DNA of 64,000 bases from Candidatus Aminicenantota bacterium (GTDB lineage Bacteria > Acidobacteriota > Aminicenantia > UBA2199): the NCBI GenBank assembly GCA_016934745.1, contig JAFGSF010000007.1, positions 1 to 64,000 on the forward strand, given 5' to 3'. Shown here piece after piece: positions 52,901-60,791 of this stretch (its first letter is position 1; every line of letters starts with the position of its first letter). The translations under genes were made by a program, and so were the position numbers. The notes under the pieces were generated by a model. The model did no database searches and had not been told where the DNA came from. It worked only from the letters and a program-made list of their open reading frames with translations.

Positions 52901-53085
52901 AAAAGCTCTTTGGAAAATTTCAACGCCTGAGCGCCAGGCCCACCGGGGGTGAATCCTCGACCGGGTTGGGATTATCCATCGCCGAGCAGTTGGTACGCCG
53001 CCATGGCGGCCGCATTTGGGCTGAAAGCGAAATGGCCAAGGGCAGCGCGTTTTACGTGGAATTGCCGCGGATTGAAAATCAATGA
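49939..53085 (+). CDS. Two-component propeller sensor histidine kinase
   Basis: A 1048-residue sensor. A signal peptide or anchor ends near 37. Two seven-bladed-type propellers follow (about 40-620), made of reg_prop repeats of about 40 residues with Leu-Trp-Ile/Val-Gly-Thr and Gly-Leu-x-Arg. A Y_Y_Y domain (about 670-745) leads to a membrane segment (about 755-778), a coiled coil, a HisKA domain with His in Ala-Val-His-Asp-Leu-Lys-Asn-Pro, and a HATPase domain with N, G1 and G2 boxes. There is no receiver or AraC output domain and no cognate regulator next door. ATG 49939 is preferred over an upstream ATG at 49855, since it gives the signal sequence. It converges with the next gene, overlapping by seven bases. 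Confidence 0.9.
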   Translation: MSKTFTCSMRRTICSVRTVMLIFTFLSLTAVSAWALDPQKDIRHYIIDQWTTDSSNIPQNSILSMAQTRDGYLWIGTYEGLARFDGLRFTVFNKANTPEIQNNGMLVMAEGLDGVLWIGTPNGLLCRSGGSFRNFTVNDGLSSDFILALAVDNRGALWVGTTQGLNRYAHGIFTSFSVADGLEQDYISALCTGPNNTMWIGTSTGLFSCRSGVFSHYALPNGKSGNTVWSLCTGHGDVLWIGTAGAGLVRFSGGVFHAYSRQQGLSGNEIRVIYEDSHGILWVGTGSNGLNRYERGVFSHLDRRSGLSNDSIRALVEDQEGSLWVGTYSGGLNRLKDDRYIFYNRRNGLPVDLTRSVMQGRNGAMWIGTVGGGLVRFAAGEFTVFNEKQGLRDLRIWSIAQGLDGAIWLGTYGGGLHRFQDGKVTAVYSTRNGLTNDIVRAVLAARDGTIWAGTNGGGIDILHPDGRIVNYSRRSGLSDDFIYAISQDREDTVWVGTYNGDLYRFRQGKFTVYQPRSGTSQNAIWTIHPDADGVLWLGTNSGGLIRFKDGQFRTIGSRNGLYSDVAFQILEDDQGYLWMNCNRGVYRASKKELNDFADGRRSRVGSLLHGVSEGVRGAESTGPAQPAGWKSRDGKLWFPTIKGVTVLDPDYRKRNERTPPVLIEKMTVEDREIDLTMPPVIGPGRKKLEFTYTALSFLVPEKNRFKTMLRGFDSDWSAETSQRRVSYTNLPPGHYTLRVIACNNDGQWNLKGASLSFVLRPFFFQTFWFWTVAVFFMLFMVFLAFRWRFRRLERHERELETLVQERTVELSRVNEELLAANRVQDELQRIAVHDLKNPLQTIMGSADLLCRQAPQSMAAVQLGEKISQASKRMLTLVNEMLEIARIETGAIQLELQAVDLGVLVAQVADGFSNQMLNKGQKLDLSVEAGCLVMGDWAWLKVIFENLISNAVKFSPHQLPIAVSVNQREKTVLVTVKDCGPGLNADDKKKLFGKFQRLSARPTGGESSTGLGLSIAEQLVRRHGGRIWAESEMAKGSAFYVELPRIENQ

Positions 53086-55505
53086 AAGACTGGAAACAAG
53101 CGCACGAATACACCCAGGAATCGCTTGTCCGAATCTGAGGGTTCAAGTTTTTGCGGGACAAAACCGCCACGGATTTCAAAGCGAATGAGGTATAAAAAAT
53201 CCCCCTTCCAGGGAATCGTCCCGGGCATTGTGATGACACTGGCTGAAGAAAATGGATCTCGGGATCGGGGTTTGTACTCCATTCGCTGTGAGCCGATCTG
53301 CATCGCGACTTGGAGCGGGCTCCGGCTTGTCATTTCCAGTTGCAGACGCCTGACAGGAATCGATGTTCTCAGGACCACCTCGGTACGGCAATTGCCCCGG
53401 GTCCAAAAGCCGTCTGCTTCATGTTTCAAAGAGTTTATGTCCTGGAAATGAACCGTGGCGCCGGGAACGGGCAAGCAGTTCTGTTCGTCAAAACGCACAG
53501 AGAACAAAGAGTGGGCGGCCAACAGGAAGGATAACAGGATGATCCAGATAGCATGGCGGTGGAGTCGAACGGTCGGCGGCACTTTATTTCTTTCCTTCTT
53601 CAATATGGTCAGGCTGATGCCCGCAATCAGCGTCAGCCAGGAAAGAAGAATCAGCCAGGAAAAATCTGGCCCAGAAACGAGGTTGGGTACGAGTCGGGTG
53701 AAGTCGATCCCGACGTTGCTTAGAAATAAAAGCAATTTGGATTGGGTGTCCATATTCCAGGAATCATCAGAAAGGCCGTCGTGAAAAAACAGCCGCGGTT
53801 GGGCGATGGCCAGCAAAGCCATGAGGATGGCGATAATCGCCAGGATTCGGAATAGGGGAATGGCTGAACGGTTTTTTGCCCAGGACAGGGTCGCGGAAAC
53901 GAAGAGCGCCAGGATGGAAACGATCGGCAGCAGAGTTCTTTCGGGTGGGGCATAACCGCCTTGGGCCATTGCAGTGGTAGAAAAGACCCAGTAGGCCGCT
54001 GCCAGGAATAGAGCCGCAGAACCGATTTTTTTGCTTCTCTTGAACGTGAGGACAAACCCCGGGATGAAAAGGATGTAGAGTGGCGAATAGACGAAAAGTC
54101 CCATGCGTTGGTCAAAAAAATAGGCGAGCGCCCGTGCGCCGAAATTCACCTGGCCGAATTTGAGGCTGAAATGGAAAGGCGTAGCCGTGGCGGCGGCTGT
54201 ACCGAAATAAACAGCGATGGGTGAGATCGTCCCATATATGTGCCAGAGAAAGGCAAGGAACAACATGGCGGAAACCAGGAGTGGGCCGAGAAAGTATAAA
54301 TATTTCCTCTGCTGAGAGAATATGGTCCGCCATTGCGAACAGATGAAAATAACGAAGCTGGCGGCAGCGAGAATGACATATTTAATGCCAAACCAGGGGA
54401 TCACGGCAATTCCCAGTCCGGACCAGAACAGCGATTTCTTGGAGAGTGGTCCCTGGAAAAGGGCCTGGCGCAGGACCAGCAGTAGCAACAGGGCTACCGG
54501 GATTTCCGAATAGAGGAGGCGGGAATAGAACAGGAGCGGCGGAGTGAAAGCGAAAAAAAGCCAGGAATAGAATGCCATACGCCGGTTTTGCGTGAATTCC
54601 CAAACCAGTAGGAAAAAAAAAGCGGTCAGCAGTGAAGCCAGCAGGACCATGGTCTCCCGTGCCAGCAGGATGCGGATGTTTCTTTCATTGGGTTTGTTGA
54701 TCCCGGGAATTTTCAGGATTTTGCCGAGGTAGTCGCCGCACCAGTAAGCAGGAACCAGGAGCAGCGATATGCCGGGGAAATGTTTGCTGTAAATGTGCAG
54801 CGGCCCTTTTTTGCCTGGATACGCGTGCCAGCTGATCTCGCCGGGATAAAATTCCCAATAGTCCTTATGCAGGTAATTGTTGTAGAGGTCGATGTCGTGG
54901 TCGCGGACCATGCTCTTGGTGGTGAGCAGATAATGCGGTTCGTCCCCGGTAAAGGGCAGGGAAGGCAGAATGCCGCTGAGCAGGATGAAGGAGTAGGCAC
55001 TGAAGCTGGCAAGAAACACTCCCAGAAAGGCTCTTCGCTTTTGGCCCTTCTTGGGTCTGATTTGCAGTTCGGTTGGGCGTTGCCGCAATGGTTGGCGTCG
55101 AAGTATTTTTAAGTAAAACACTGCCTGCAGGTACAGAGTTCCTGCTGCGGCCAATAGCAGGAGTTTCAAGGATATGTCGCGCAGGACAAATTGATGCTGA
55201 ATGAAATCCAGCCATAGGAGGAGAAGCGGCGTCAACGTCACGCACAACTTGGTCATAACGAATTCCCGTGTAAGGCAGAAATTTCTGGCCAGGCCGGTTG
55301 CGGCGCGGTCGAACAGAAAAAATACGGCGGCCAGCGAAAAAATGGCGATACCTGTCCATAGTGGAACTGGGAAATGTTGATCGGGGCCGCGCCGGGTCAA
55401 TTCGCCAAGGTGGCGGACGGCGAATGACGCCACGGCAAATATTTCCGCTGCGCCCAGCAGGAACGTTGATCTGGTCTTTAAATAAAAGCCGCTTTGCCTG
55501 CACAT
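53079..55505 (-). CDS. Large membrane protein, GT-C glycosyltransferase-like
   Basis: An 808-residue polytopic protein with roughly 13-15 membrane segments and a C-terminal beta-rich soluble part (about 700-808). After the sixth or so segment, Phe-Thr-Gly-Asp-Glu-Pro-His-Tyr-Leu-Leu (about 190) resembles the Asp-Glu-containing first loop of GT-C/PMT-type lipid-linked sugar transferases, followed by Asp-Ile-Asp-Leu-x-Asn-Asn-Tyr. Donor and acceptor are unknown. It is coupled to the GH3 gene by TAATG. Its stop overlaps that of the kinase on the other strand. Confidence 0.7.
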   Translation of the reverse strand: MCRQSGFYLKTRSTFLLGAAEIFAVASFAVRHLGELTRRGPDQHFPVPLWTGIAIFSLAAVFFLFDRAATGLARNFCLTREFVMTKLCVTLTPLLLLWLDFIQHQFVLRDISLKLLLLAAAGTLYLQAVFYLKILRRQPLRQRPTELQIRPKKGQKRRAFLGVFLASFSAYSFILLSGILPSLPFTGDEPHYLLTTKSMVRDHDIDLYNNYLHKDYWEFYPGEISWHAYPGKKGPLHIYSKHFPGISLLLVPAYWCGDYLGKILKIPGINKPNERNIRILLARETMVLLASLLTAFFFLLVWEFTQNRRMAFYSWLFFAFTPPLLFYSRLLYSEIPVALLLLLVLRQALFQGPLSKKSLFWSGLGIAVIPWFGIKYVILAAASFVIFICSQWRTIFSQQRKYLYFLGPLLVSAMLFLAFLWHIYGTISPIAVYFGTAAATATPFHFSLKFGQVNFGARALAYFFDQRMGLFVYSPLYILFIPGFVLTFKRSKKIGSAALFLAAAYWVFSTTAMAQGGYAPPERTLLPIVSILALFVSATLSWAKNRSAIPLFRILAIIAILMALLAIAQPRLFFHDGLSDDSWNMDTQSKLLLFLSNVGIDFTRLVPNLVSGPDFSWLILLSWLTLIAGISLTILKKERNKVPPTVRLHRHAIWIILLSFLLAAHSLFSVRFDEQNCLPVPGATVHFQDINSLKHEADGFWTRGNCRTEVVLRTSIPVRRLQLEMTSRSPLQVAMQIGSQRMEYKPRSRDPFSSASVITMPGTIPWKGDFLYLIRFEIRGGFVPQKLEPSDSDKRFLGVFVRLFPVFH

Positions 55506-56548
55506 TAGAAGGCCAGGGCCAGCTTCTCATGCTTCAGAGCCATTATCCTCCGCCAGGCCCGCTCGATGAGCGCGGTGTTGACGCGCCTAGCGGCGATCAA
55601 TTCCAGGATTGTTTCTTGTGTCTTGGCAGCGATATCGGGGTCATAAACCAGATTGTTGGCCAAGAGAATGACATCGACTCCAGCGTTGAGCGTCAATTCC
55701 AAGGCCGTTTCGCGGCCGTATGCATCACTGATGGCCTTCATCTCCATGTCATCGGAAATGATTACACCGGGGAAGCGCATTTTTTTACGCAACAGGCTGC
55801 TGATGGTTTTTTTTGAGAGGGTCGCCGGGTATTCGGGGTCCAATCGGCTATTGAAGATATGGGCGGTCATGATGGCGTCGGCCTGGCCGCAGGCGATGAT
55901 GTCACGGTACGGCTTCAGCTCAGTTTCGTTCCATGTGTCACTGACGTCGGTGACGCCCAAGTGGGAATCCTGGCGCGAACTGCCATGCCCGGGGAAATGT
56001 TTCAATGTGCAGCCCACGCCGTGCCGGCGGTGGCCTTCGATAACAGCCAGGGCATGACGGACCACCCGGTCCGGATCGGTTCCGAAGCTACGTTCGTATC
56101 TGCCGATGATTGGATTTTTTGGGTTGACGTTCAAGTCGACCAGCGGCGCGAAGTTTAAGTTGATTCCGCAGGCAGCCATGGCTGCGGCGCTTTGTGCAGC
56201 GTAGGTCATGGTCAGATCCGTATCGTCCACCCTCCCCAGGTAGTCGGCAGAGACTGTACCCGGAAACCCGCTTGTTTCTTTGAGGCGGGCCACCAGTCCG
56301 CCTTCCTGGTCTACGGCGATCAGCAGCGGGGTGGCGGCCAGGGTTTGCATGGATGCGGTGAGCGTTTTGACCTGCTGTGGCGAGCGGATATTGCGTTCGT
56401 CAGTTTCCAGGGCCAGGTCGCGATCGAACAGGACCACACCGCCGATGCGGCCGGCGCGGATATCTCGAACGATGGGGGAGTGCTCGCCGGCTTCCAGGCC
56501 GCGGAAGCCGATTATGATCATCTGGCCGATCTTTTCGTGCAGGTTCAC
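55505..56548 (-). CDS. Glycoside hydrolase family 3 (NagZ-like beta-N-acetylhexosaminidase)
   Basis: A 347-residue single-domain GH3 enzyme. It has Asp80-Gln-Glu-Gly-Gly, Lys183-His184-Phe-Pro-Gly-His-Gly with the following Asp-Ser-His (the Asp-His acid/base loop of NagZ) and the nucleophile Asp near 267 in Ser-Asp-Asp-Met-Glu-Met. This is the NagZ pattern, removing GlcNAc from muropeptides in the cytoplasm; no signal peptide is seen. It starts with GTG at 56548, and no better in-frame ATG exists. It shares an operon with the GT-C-like gene. Confidence 0.88.
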   Translation of the reverse strand: MNLHEKIGQMIIIGFRGLEAGEHSPIVRDIRAGRIGGVVLFDRDLALETDERNIRSPQQVKTLTASMQTLAATPLLIAVDQEGGLVARLKETSGFPGTVSADYLGRVDDTDLTMTYAAQSAAAMAACGINLNFAPLVDLNVNPKNPIIGRYERSFGTDPDRVVRHALAVIEGHRRHGVGCTLKHFPGHGSSRQDSHLGVTDVSDTWNETELKPYRDIIACGQADAIMTAHIFNSRLDPEYPATLSKKTISSLLRKKMRFPGVIISDDMEMKAISDAYGRETALELTLNAGVDVILLANNLVYDPDIAAKTQETILELIAARRVNTALIERAWRRIMALKHEKLALAF

Positions 56549-56581
56549 GGCTTCATTCTGCTTACGAACGGGCCATGTTCA

Positions 56582-56842
56582 TCAGGACTTGATGTTTCCC
56601 AGCCTGGGGCCCAGCGAGAAAAGGATCAACTTGCCGGAGGCAAATCCATAAATCAATCTTTGCGGCCGGCCGGCGATCGTGCAGCGACAAAAATGAAATG
56701 ACGCAAGCCCGCCATTCATTTTTTTCCCGGTCGCCGGGTCGGCCATGATGCGCAGGATTGCCTTTTTCAAGGCATCTTTATCTTTTTCGCTGTTCAACCT
56801 TTGCCTTTGTTTCCTGAACTTGGTGGTTTCAAGTAGCTGCAT
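56582..56842 (-). CDS. RelE/ParE-superfamily toxin
   Basis: An 86-residue protein with the small alpha-beta layout of RelE/ParE toxins: an N-terminal helical hairpin rich in Lys and Arg, a central segment with Asn-Gly-Gly and four C-terminal strands with Arg-Leu-Ile-Tyr and Ile-Leu-Phe-Ser-Leu. It may be an mRNA interferase or gyrase poison. The ATG overlaps the antitoxin stop by one base (TGATG), the usual toxin-second order. Confidence 0.72.
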   Translation of the reverse strand: MQLLETTKFRKQRQRLNSEKDKDALKKAILRIMADPATGKKMNGGLASFHFCRCTIAGRPQRLIYGFASGKLILFSLGPRLGNIKS

Positions 56843-57069
56843 CAGATTTTGTCGAATTCCAGCGCCAGGATCCTGCCGGCCCGCACATCGACCTTGGCTT
56901 CCAGGGCATCTTTGATCTCTTCAATGTTAAGTTCCGGGTTTTCGATCGCCGCCAGCCCGATTTTCAGTGCGTAGCGCAAGGCGCTGGAAAAATCGCGCTG
57001 GTCTTTTTTGGCGAACAAATTCAATGCTTGTAACAATTCATCATCGATCGCAAAGGTCTTTCTTGTCAT
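56842..57069 (-). CDS. Antitoxin, probably ribbon-helix-helix
   Basis: A 75-residue protein. The first 45 residues (Lys-Thr-Phe-Ala-Ile-Asp-Asp-Glu-Leu-Leu then a helix with Asp-Phe-Ser-Ser-Ala-Leu-Arg-Tyr-Ala-Leu) fit a ribbon-helix-helix DNA-binding dimer, and the acidic C-terminus would wrap the toxin. AGGTG stands seven bases before the ATG, so unlike several neighbours it has a normal leader. Autoregulation of the pair is expected. Confidence 0.7.
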   Translation of the reverse strand: MTRKTFAIDDELLQALNLFAKKDQRDFSSALRYALKIGLAAIENPELNIEEIKDALEAKVDVRAGRILALEFDKI

Positions 57070-57081
57070 ATTACATCACCT

Positions 57082-57120
57082 AGTGTCATACTATATAAGA
57101 TAATTTCATATGTTTGTCAA
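57082..57120 (-). promoter_or_regulatory. Toxin-antitoxin promoter with palindrome
   Basis: On the minus strand TTGACA (57120-57115), 17-base spacer, TATATA (57097-57092). Directly after the -10 box comes TAGTATGACACTA, 10 of 13 positions symmetric, a plausible operator for the antitoxin. Confidence 0.55.
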
Positions 57121-57308
57121 TAAAAAACTTAAAAACTGTCCTGTTTTTCATTTTGTTCGAATTGCCTGCCAAGCTTTTTTTTATTGAAAAATGTTGTGAT
57201 TATGCATATACTTACACATTTGGTTGTCTGAAAAAAATTTTTGGCGAAGTGTTCAGAAAAAAACAAGCGGGGGGCAAATGCATTGAAGCAACGAAGGCAA
57301 TTATCATT

Positions 57309-58247
57309 ATGAAGACAGCGGTTCTGATCCCCTGCTTGAATGAAGAGCAGACGATTGGGAAAGTAGTGGCTGATTTTAAGCGGGTACTGCCATCGGCGCA
57401 GATCTACGTCTATGACAATGACTCCAGTGATCGCACGGCGACAGTGGCGGCCGCCGCCGGGGCCACTGTCGGCAAGGAACTGCGCCGTGGCAAAGGCAAT
57501 CAGGTCCGCACGATGTTTCGCGAAATCGATGCCGATATCTACCTTCTGGTCGACGGCGACGACACGTATCCGGCCGAAGCGGCGCCCGAACTGCTCCTTG
57601 CTATCTGCCAAAGTGAAGCCGATATGATTATAGGCGATCGGCAATCGAGCGGCGCCTATTGCCTGCAGAACAAGCGGCTTTTTCATAATTTTGGCAACGG
57701 TCTGATCACGATGCTGACCAACCTGCTTTTTAGGTCAAATCTTCATGATGTGCTGAGCGGCATGCGTGTCCTCAGCCGCCGTTTCGTGCAAAATTGCGTG
57801 ATTAACGGCAGCGGATTCACTGTGGAAACCGAATTGACTTTGCAGGCGCTGGGCAGGCATTTTTCAGTAAAAGAAATCCCGATCGCATACTTCGCCCGGC
57901 CTCCGGGCAGCCATTCCAAGCTCAGAACCCTGACCGATGGCGCATGCATCATCAAGACGATTTTTTCGCTGTTCAAACATTACAGGCCCATAGCTTTCTT
58001 TTCCGCCATTTCGATCCTGACCTTCGCGGTCGGACTGGCGATCGGTTTTCCGTTCATCAAGGAGATTGTCTTCGGCAGCAGTATTTTCCATCTGTCCGGT
58101 GCGATCCTGACCATAGGCCTTGTCGGCCTATCGGTCATCGCTCTGATCTACGGAATGATTCAGAATGCCAATGTCAGACAACATAAAAAAAATTGCCGAT
58201 TGCAGCTGCGCCAATCAGACAAAAGACTCCCGAAGGCCGGGGATTGA
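57309..58247 (+). CDS. Family 2 glycosyltransferase (DPM1/GtrB-like)
   Basis: A 312-residue protein. The N-terminal GT-A domain begins Ala-Val-Leu-Ile-Pro-Cys-Leu-Asn-Glu-Glu and has Tyr-Asp-Asn-Asp-Ser near 38 and Val-Asp-Gly-Asp-Asp-Thr-Tyr near 80. Two membrane segments near 228-250 and 262-285 follow, as in polyprenyl-phosphate sugar transferases. It likely moves a sugar from a nucleotide to a lipid carrier. ATG 57309 is chosen from the domain start; an in-frame ATG at 57114 would add 65 AT-rich-coded residues. No good ribosome binding site or promoter is seen. The basic tail after 290 is not part of the domain. Confidence 0.82.
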   Translation: MKTAVLIPCLNEEQTIGKVVADFKRVLPSAQIYVYDNDSSDRTATVAAAAGATVGKELRRGKGNQVRTMFREIDADIYLLVDGDDTYPAEAAPELLLAICQSEADMIIGDRQSSGAYCLQNKRLFHNFGNGLITMLTNLLFRSNLHDVLSGMRVLSRRFVQNCVINGSGFTVETELTLQALGRHFSVKEIPIAYFARPPGSHSKLRTLTDGACIIKTIFSLFKHYRPIAFFSAISILTFAVGLAIGFPFIKEIVFGSSIFHLSGAILTIGLVGLSVIALIYGMIQNANVRQHKKNCRLQLRQSDKRLPKAGD

Positions 58248-58317
58248 TACGATGCGTAAATTATGCCCATGACGATCCAGGCGCCGAAGGAAATCCTGGT
58301 GGTTCGGCCGCCAGAAA

Positions 58318-59565
58318 TCACATGCCGAATTGCTCGATGATCTGCTGTTTTGTCTTGTGTAAAATGCCGAACTTGGCGCCGACCTTGGTGAAGGCGGCCA
58401 GAGCCTTGTCCAGGTGGTGCTGGTCGTGGGCGGCAGACAGCTGGGTGCGGATGCGTGCCTGGCCTTTAGCCACTACCGGGAAGAAGAAACCCACGGCGTA
58501 GATGCCTTCCTGGTACAGTTCCTTGGCGAAATCTTGCGACAGCTTGGCGTTGAACAGCATCACCGGCACGATCGGGGTTTCGCCTTCCTTGATGATCAGC
58601 CCGGCTTCGGTCAGGCCCTTTCTCCAGAAAGCGGTGTTCATTTCCAGCTTGTCGCGGCGTTCGGTGGTCTTGGCGATGATGTCCAGCACGGCGTTGGCCC
58701 CGGAAACCACGACCGGTGGGATGGTGTTGGAAAACAGGTAGGGCCTGGCTTTTTGCCGGCACATCTCCACCAGCTCGCGCCGACCGGATACGCAGCCGCC
58801 GGAAGCGCCGCCCAGGGCCTTGCCCAGAGTGGTGGTGATGATGTCGATCTTGCCGACCACGCCGCAGTGTTCGTGGGTGCCGCGGCCGGTCTTGCCGATG
58901 AAGCCGCTGGCATGCGAGTCATCGACAAAGACCATGGCCTGGTATTTTTCAGCCAGGGTCACGATCTGGTCGAGCTTGGCCAGATCGCCGTCCATGGAAA
59001 AAGAACCGTCGGTAATGATCAGCTTGACGCGGGCGGCCGCGTGCAGTTGCAGCTTTTCTTCGAGGTGTCCCATATCGGAGTGCTTGAAGGTGTCCTGCTG
59101 GGCTTTGCACAGGCGCATGCCGTCGACGATCGAGGCGTGTACCAGGCGGTCGGAAATCATCACGTCCTGTTCATTGAGGATGGCTTCGAAGACGCCGGCG
59201 TTGGCATCCATGCACGAAGGGAACAGTATCGTGTCCTCGGTGCCCAGGAAAGTGGTCAGCTTGTTTTCCAGTTCTTTGTGGATATCCTGGGTGCCGCAGA
59301 TGAAGCGCACCGAGGACATGCCGTAGCCGCGGGAATCGAGTCCCTTCCTGGCCGCTTCGACCACGTCGGGGTGCGAGGACAGCCCCAGGTAGTTGTTGGC
59401 GCACATGTTGATCACGCGCTGGCGTTCGGCGCCGGCCGGGAATTCCACCTCGATGTCGGCATTCTGCGGCGCGCAGATGATGCGCTCCTCCTTGAATATC
59501 CCGGCCGTGCGGATGCCGTCCAGCTCTTGTTGAAAAATGGTGCGAATGTCGTCGTTGAATGCCAT
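58318..59565 (-). CDS. KBL-type alpha-oxoamine synthase, paralogue 2, partnered with an ACP
   Basis: A 415-residue PLP enzyme close to KBL in sequence: Arg-Phe-Ile-Cys-Gly-Thr-Gln-Asp (87-94), Asp-Asp-Ser-His-Ala near 215 and Lys249 in Thr-Leu-Gly-Lys-Ala. It differs from paralogue 1 at positions that are usually constant in KBL, for example Ser-Asp-Arg-Leu-Val-His where paralogue 1 has Thr-Asp-Ala-Leu-Asn-His. An acyl carrier protein gene ends eight bases upstream in the same operon. This suggests that the acyl donor is an acyl-ACP rather than acetyl-CoA, as in ACP-linked synthases that make amino-ketone lipids. That is inference; an ordinary glycine C-acetyltransferase is not excluded. Confidence 0.85.
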   Translation of the reverse strand: MAFNDDIRTIFQQELDGIRTAGIFKEERIICAPQNADIEVEFPAGAERQRVINMCANNYLGLSSHPDVVEAARKGLDSRGYGMSSVRFICGTQDIHKELENKLTTFLGTEDTILFPSCMDANAGVFEAILNEQDVMISDRLVHASIVDGMRLCKAQQDTFKHSDMGHLEEKLQLHAAARVKLIITDGSFSMDGDLAKLDQIVTLAEKYQAMVFVDDSHASGFIGKTGRGTHEHCGVVGKIDIITTTLGKALGGASGGCVSGRRELVEMCRQKARPYLFSNTIPPVVVSGANAVLDIIAKTTERRDKLEMNTAFWRKGLTEAGLIIKEGETPIVPVMLFNAKLSQDFAKELYQEGIYAVGFFFPVVAKGQARIRTQLSAAHDQHHLDKALAAFTKVGAKFGILHKTKQQIIEQFGM

Positions 59566-59572
59566 GGTGCGC

Positions 59573-59824
59573 CTACTGGATGTTGAATTCTTGCAGCAGC
59601 TTGACGATGTTGTCCACCGAGTCGAACGCTTCCGGTGAGGCCTTGGCGTCGGGGATCTGGATCTTGTATTTGGTTTCTAAAAATCTTTTCAGTGAGACCA
59701 TGGAAAAGGAATCGACAATGCCGCCCGAGATCAGCGGCGTATCGAAGCCGACTTCGCGGTCGTCGTCTTCTTCCAGGTACTCTTTTTTCACGTAATCCAA
59801 AATGGCATTTTTTAGTTCGGACAT
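59573..59824 (-). CDS. Acyl carrier protein
   Basis: An 83-residue acidic four-helix protein. The phosphopantetheine site is Asp38-Ser39 in Gly-Gly-Ile-Val-Asp-Ser-Phe-Ser-Met, slightly different from the Asp-Ser-Leu of fatty-acid ACP, as in specialised carriers. AAGGAG lies before the ATG, so the gene has a normal leader. It is cotranscribed with the KBL-type enzyme seven bases downstream. No acyl-ACP ligase, ketosynthase or phosphopantetheinyl transferase is adjacent. Confidence 0.88.
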   Translation of the reverse strand: MSELKNAILDYVKKEYLEEDDDREVGFDTPLISGGIVDSFSMVSLKRFLETKYKIQIPDAKASPEAFDSVDNIVKLLQEFNIQ

Positions 59825-59856
59825 TTTTATCTCCTTGTTTTACTTGGCAATCTATT

Positions 59857-59885
59857 TTTTTACATCGAAACGTGGCGCTTGTCAA
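59857..59885 (-). promoter_or_regulatory. Promoter of the ACP-KBL operon
   Basis: On the minus strand TTGACA (59885-59880), 17-base spacer, TAAAAA (59862-59857). It is back to back with the promoter of the HAD gene. Confidence 0.55.
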
Positions 59886-59889
59886 TAGC

Positions 59890-59918
59890 TTGGGGCCTGG
59901 ATGGGGATCGTGTATAAT
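59890..59918 (+). promoter_or_regulatory. Promoter of the HAD hydrolase gene, leaderless type
   Basis: TTGGGG at 59890-59895, 17-base spacer and a perfect TATAAT at 59913-59918. The ATG at 59924 is five bases further on and no ribosome binding site exists. Confidence 0.6.
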
Positions 59919-59923
59919 GATTG

Positions 59924-60592
59924 ATGCTTCAGCAACCTAACCCGAAACCTTCCGCTCTGATCTTCGACATGGACGGGCTGATGATCGATTCCGAGCGCCT
60001 TTATTTCGCCGCCGAGCGCGAAATGGCCGCCGCTCACGGCAAGGAGCTTCGCGACGAGGAACTCTGGCCGCTGATGGGGCGCAAGCCCATCGAGTCGCTG
60101 CGCCTGCTGCGCGGGATCCTGGGCATCGAGACCTCTCCCGAAGAGCTGCTCGAATGGCGCAACCGGCTGATGCTGGAGAAGATGGGCCGCGACCTGGGCG
60201 CCATGCCCGGTCTCTTTGAGATCCTGCAGACCTTTCACGGCCGGCTCAAGCTGGCTGTTGGCACCGGCGCCCAAAGGGAATTCCTCGACCTGGCCCTGGA
60301 CACGCTAGGCATCCGCCCTTATTTCGCTGTCCTGCAGACTGCCGACGCGATTGAGCGCGGCAAGCCTGATCCCGAGATCTACATCCTTGCCTGCCGCCGC
60401 CTCAAACTGTCGCCGTGGGAGTGCATCGTGCTCGAGGACGCGCGCAACGGCGTTCTGGCCGGCAAGGCCGCCGGCTGCCCGGTCATCGCCGTGCCCAACG
60501 ATTATACCCGCGACCAGGATTTCGGCGAAGCCGACTGGATCGAGCCCGACCTTTTTGCCGCGGTAAAAAGGATCGAATCCATGCTGTCTTAG
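59924..60592 (+). CDS. HAD-superfamily hydrolase (beta-phosphoglucomutase-like)
   Basis: A 222-residue HAD phosphatase or mutase. Motif I is Phe-Asp-Met-Asp-Gly-Leu near 13-18, motif II is Gly-Thr-Gly near 106 (usually Ser/Thr-Asn/Ser), motif III Lys-Pro-Asp-Pro near 143 and motif IV Leu-Glu-Asp-Ala near 164. A four-helix cap sits between motifs I and II. The cap type fits phosphatases acting on small sugar phosphates. The promoter -10 box is five bases before the ATG, so I chose 59924 over the TTG at 59921. Confidence 0.87.
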   Translation: MLQQPNPKPSALIFDMDGLMIDSERLYFAAEREMAAAHGKELRDEELWPLMGRKPIESLRLLRGILGIETSPEELLEWRNRLMLEKMGRDLGAMPGLFEILQTFHGRLKLAVGTGAQREFLDLALDTLGIRPYFAVLQTADAIERGKPDPEIYILACRRLKLSPWECIVLEDARNGVLAGKAAGCPVIAVPNDYTRDQDFGEADWIEPDLFAAVKRIESMLS

Positions 60593-60791
60593 CCTTTCCC
60601 GAGGCCGAGCGGATTTTCGTAATGCTTTCAGTTGTTGTCCGGGGTGGATGTGGCGCCGATTTCCCCGTCCCTTTCCTGGCTCGCAGGGACAGGACCCTTA
60701 TGGCTGGAATTTATTTTCCTATTGTGTTATTAAAGGCTGGCTGGAAATTAATCTGGTCATTACAAGTATTTTACATAATAAGGAGGAAAAA
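60593..60791. other. Non-coding gap before the basic secreted protein
   Basis: No gene is evident. It contains GTCCC/GGGAC arms (around 60668-60692) that could form a hairpin but have no T-run, and a weak CATAAT near 60774 that may be part of a promoter for the gene at 60792. Confidence 0.4.

Noticed and set aside
58414..59586. Long plus-strand open frame (390 codons) opposite the second KBL gene
   Set aside because: It is the antisense of a clear enzyme gene, has no domain pattern and is explained by codon bias keeping the opposite frame open.
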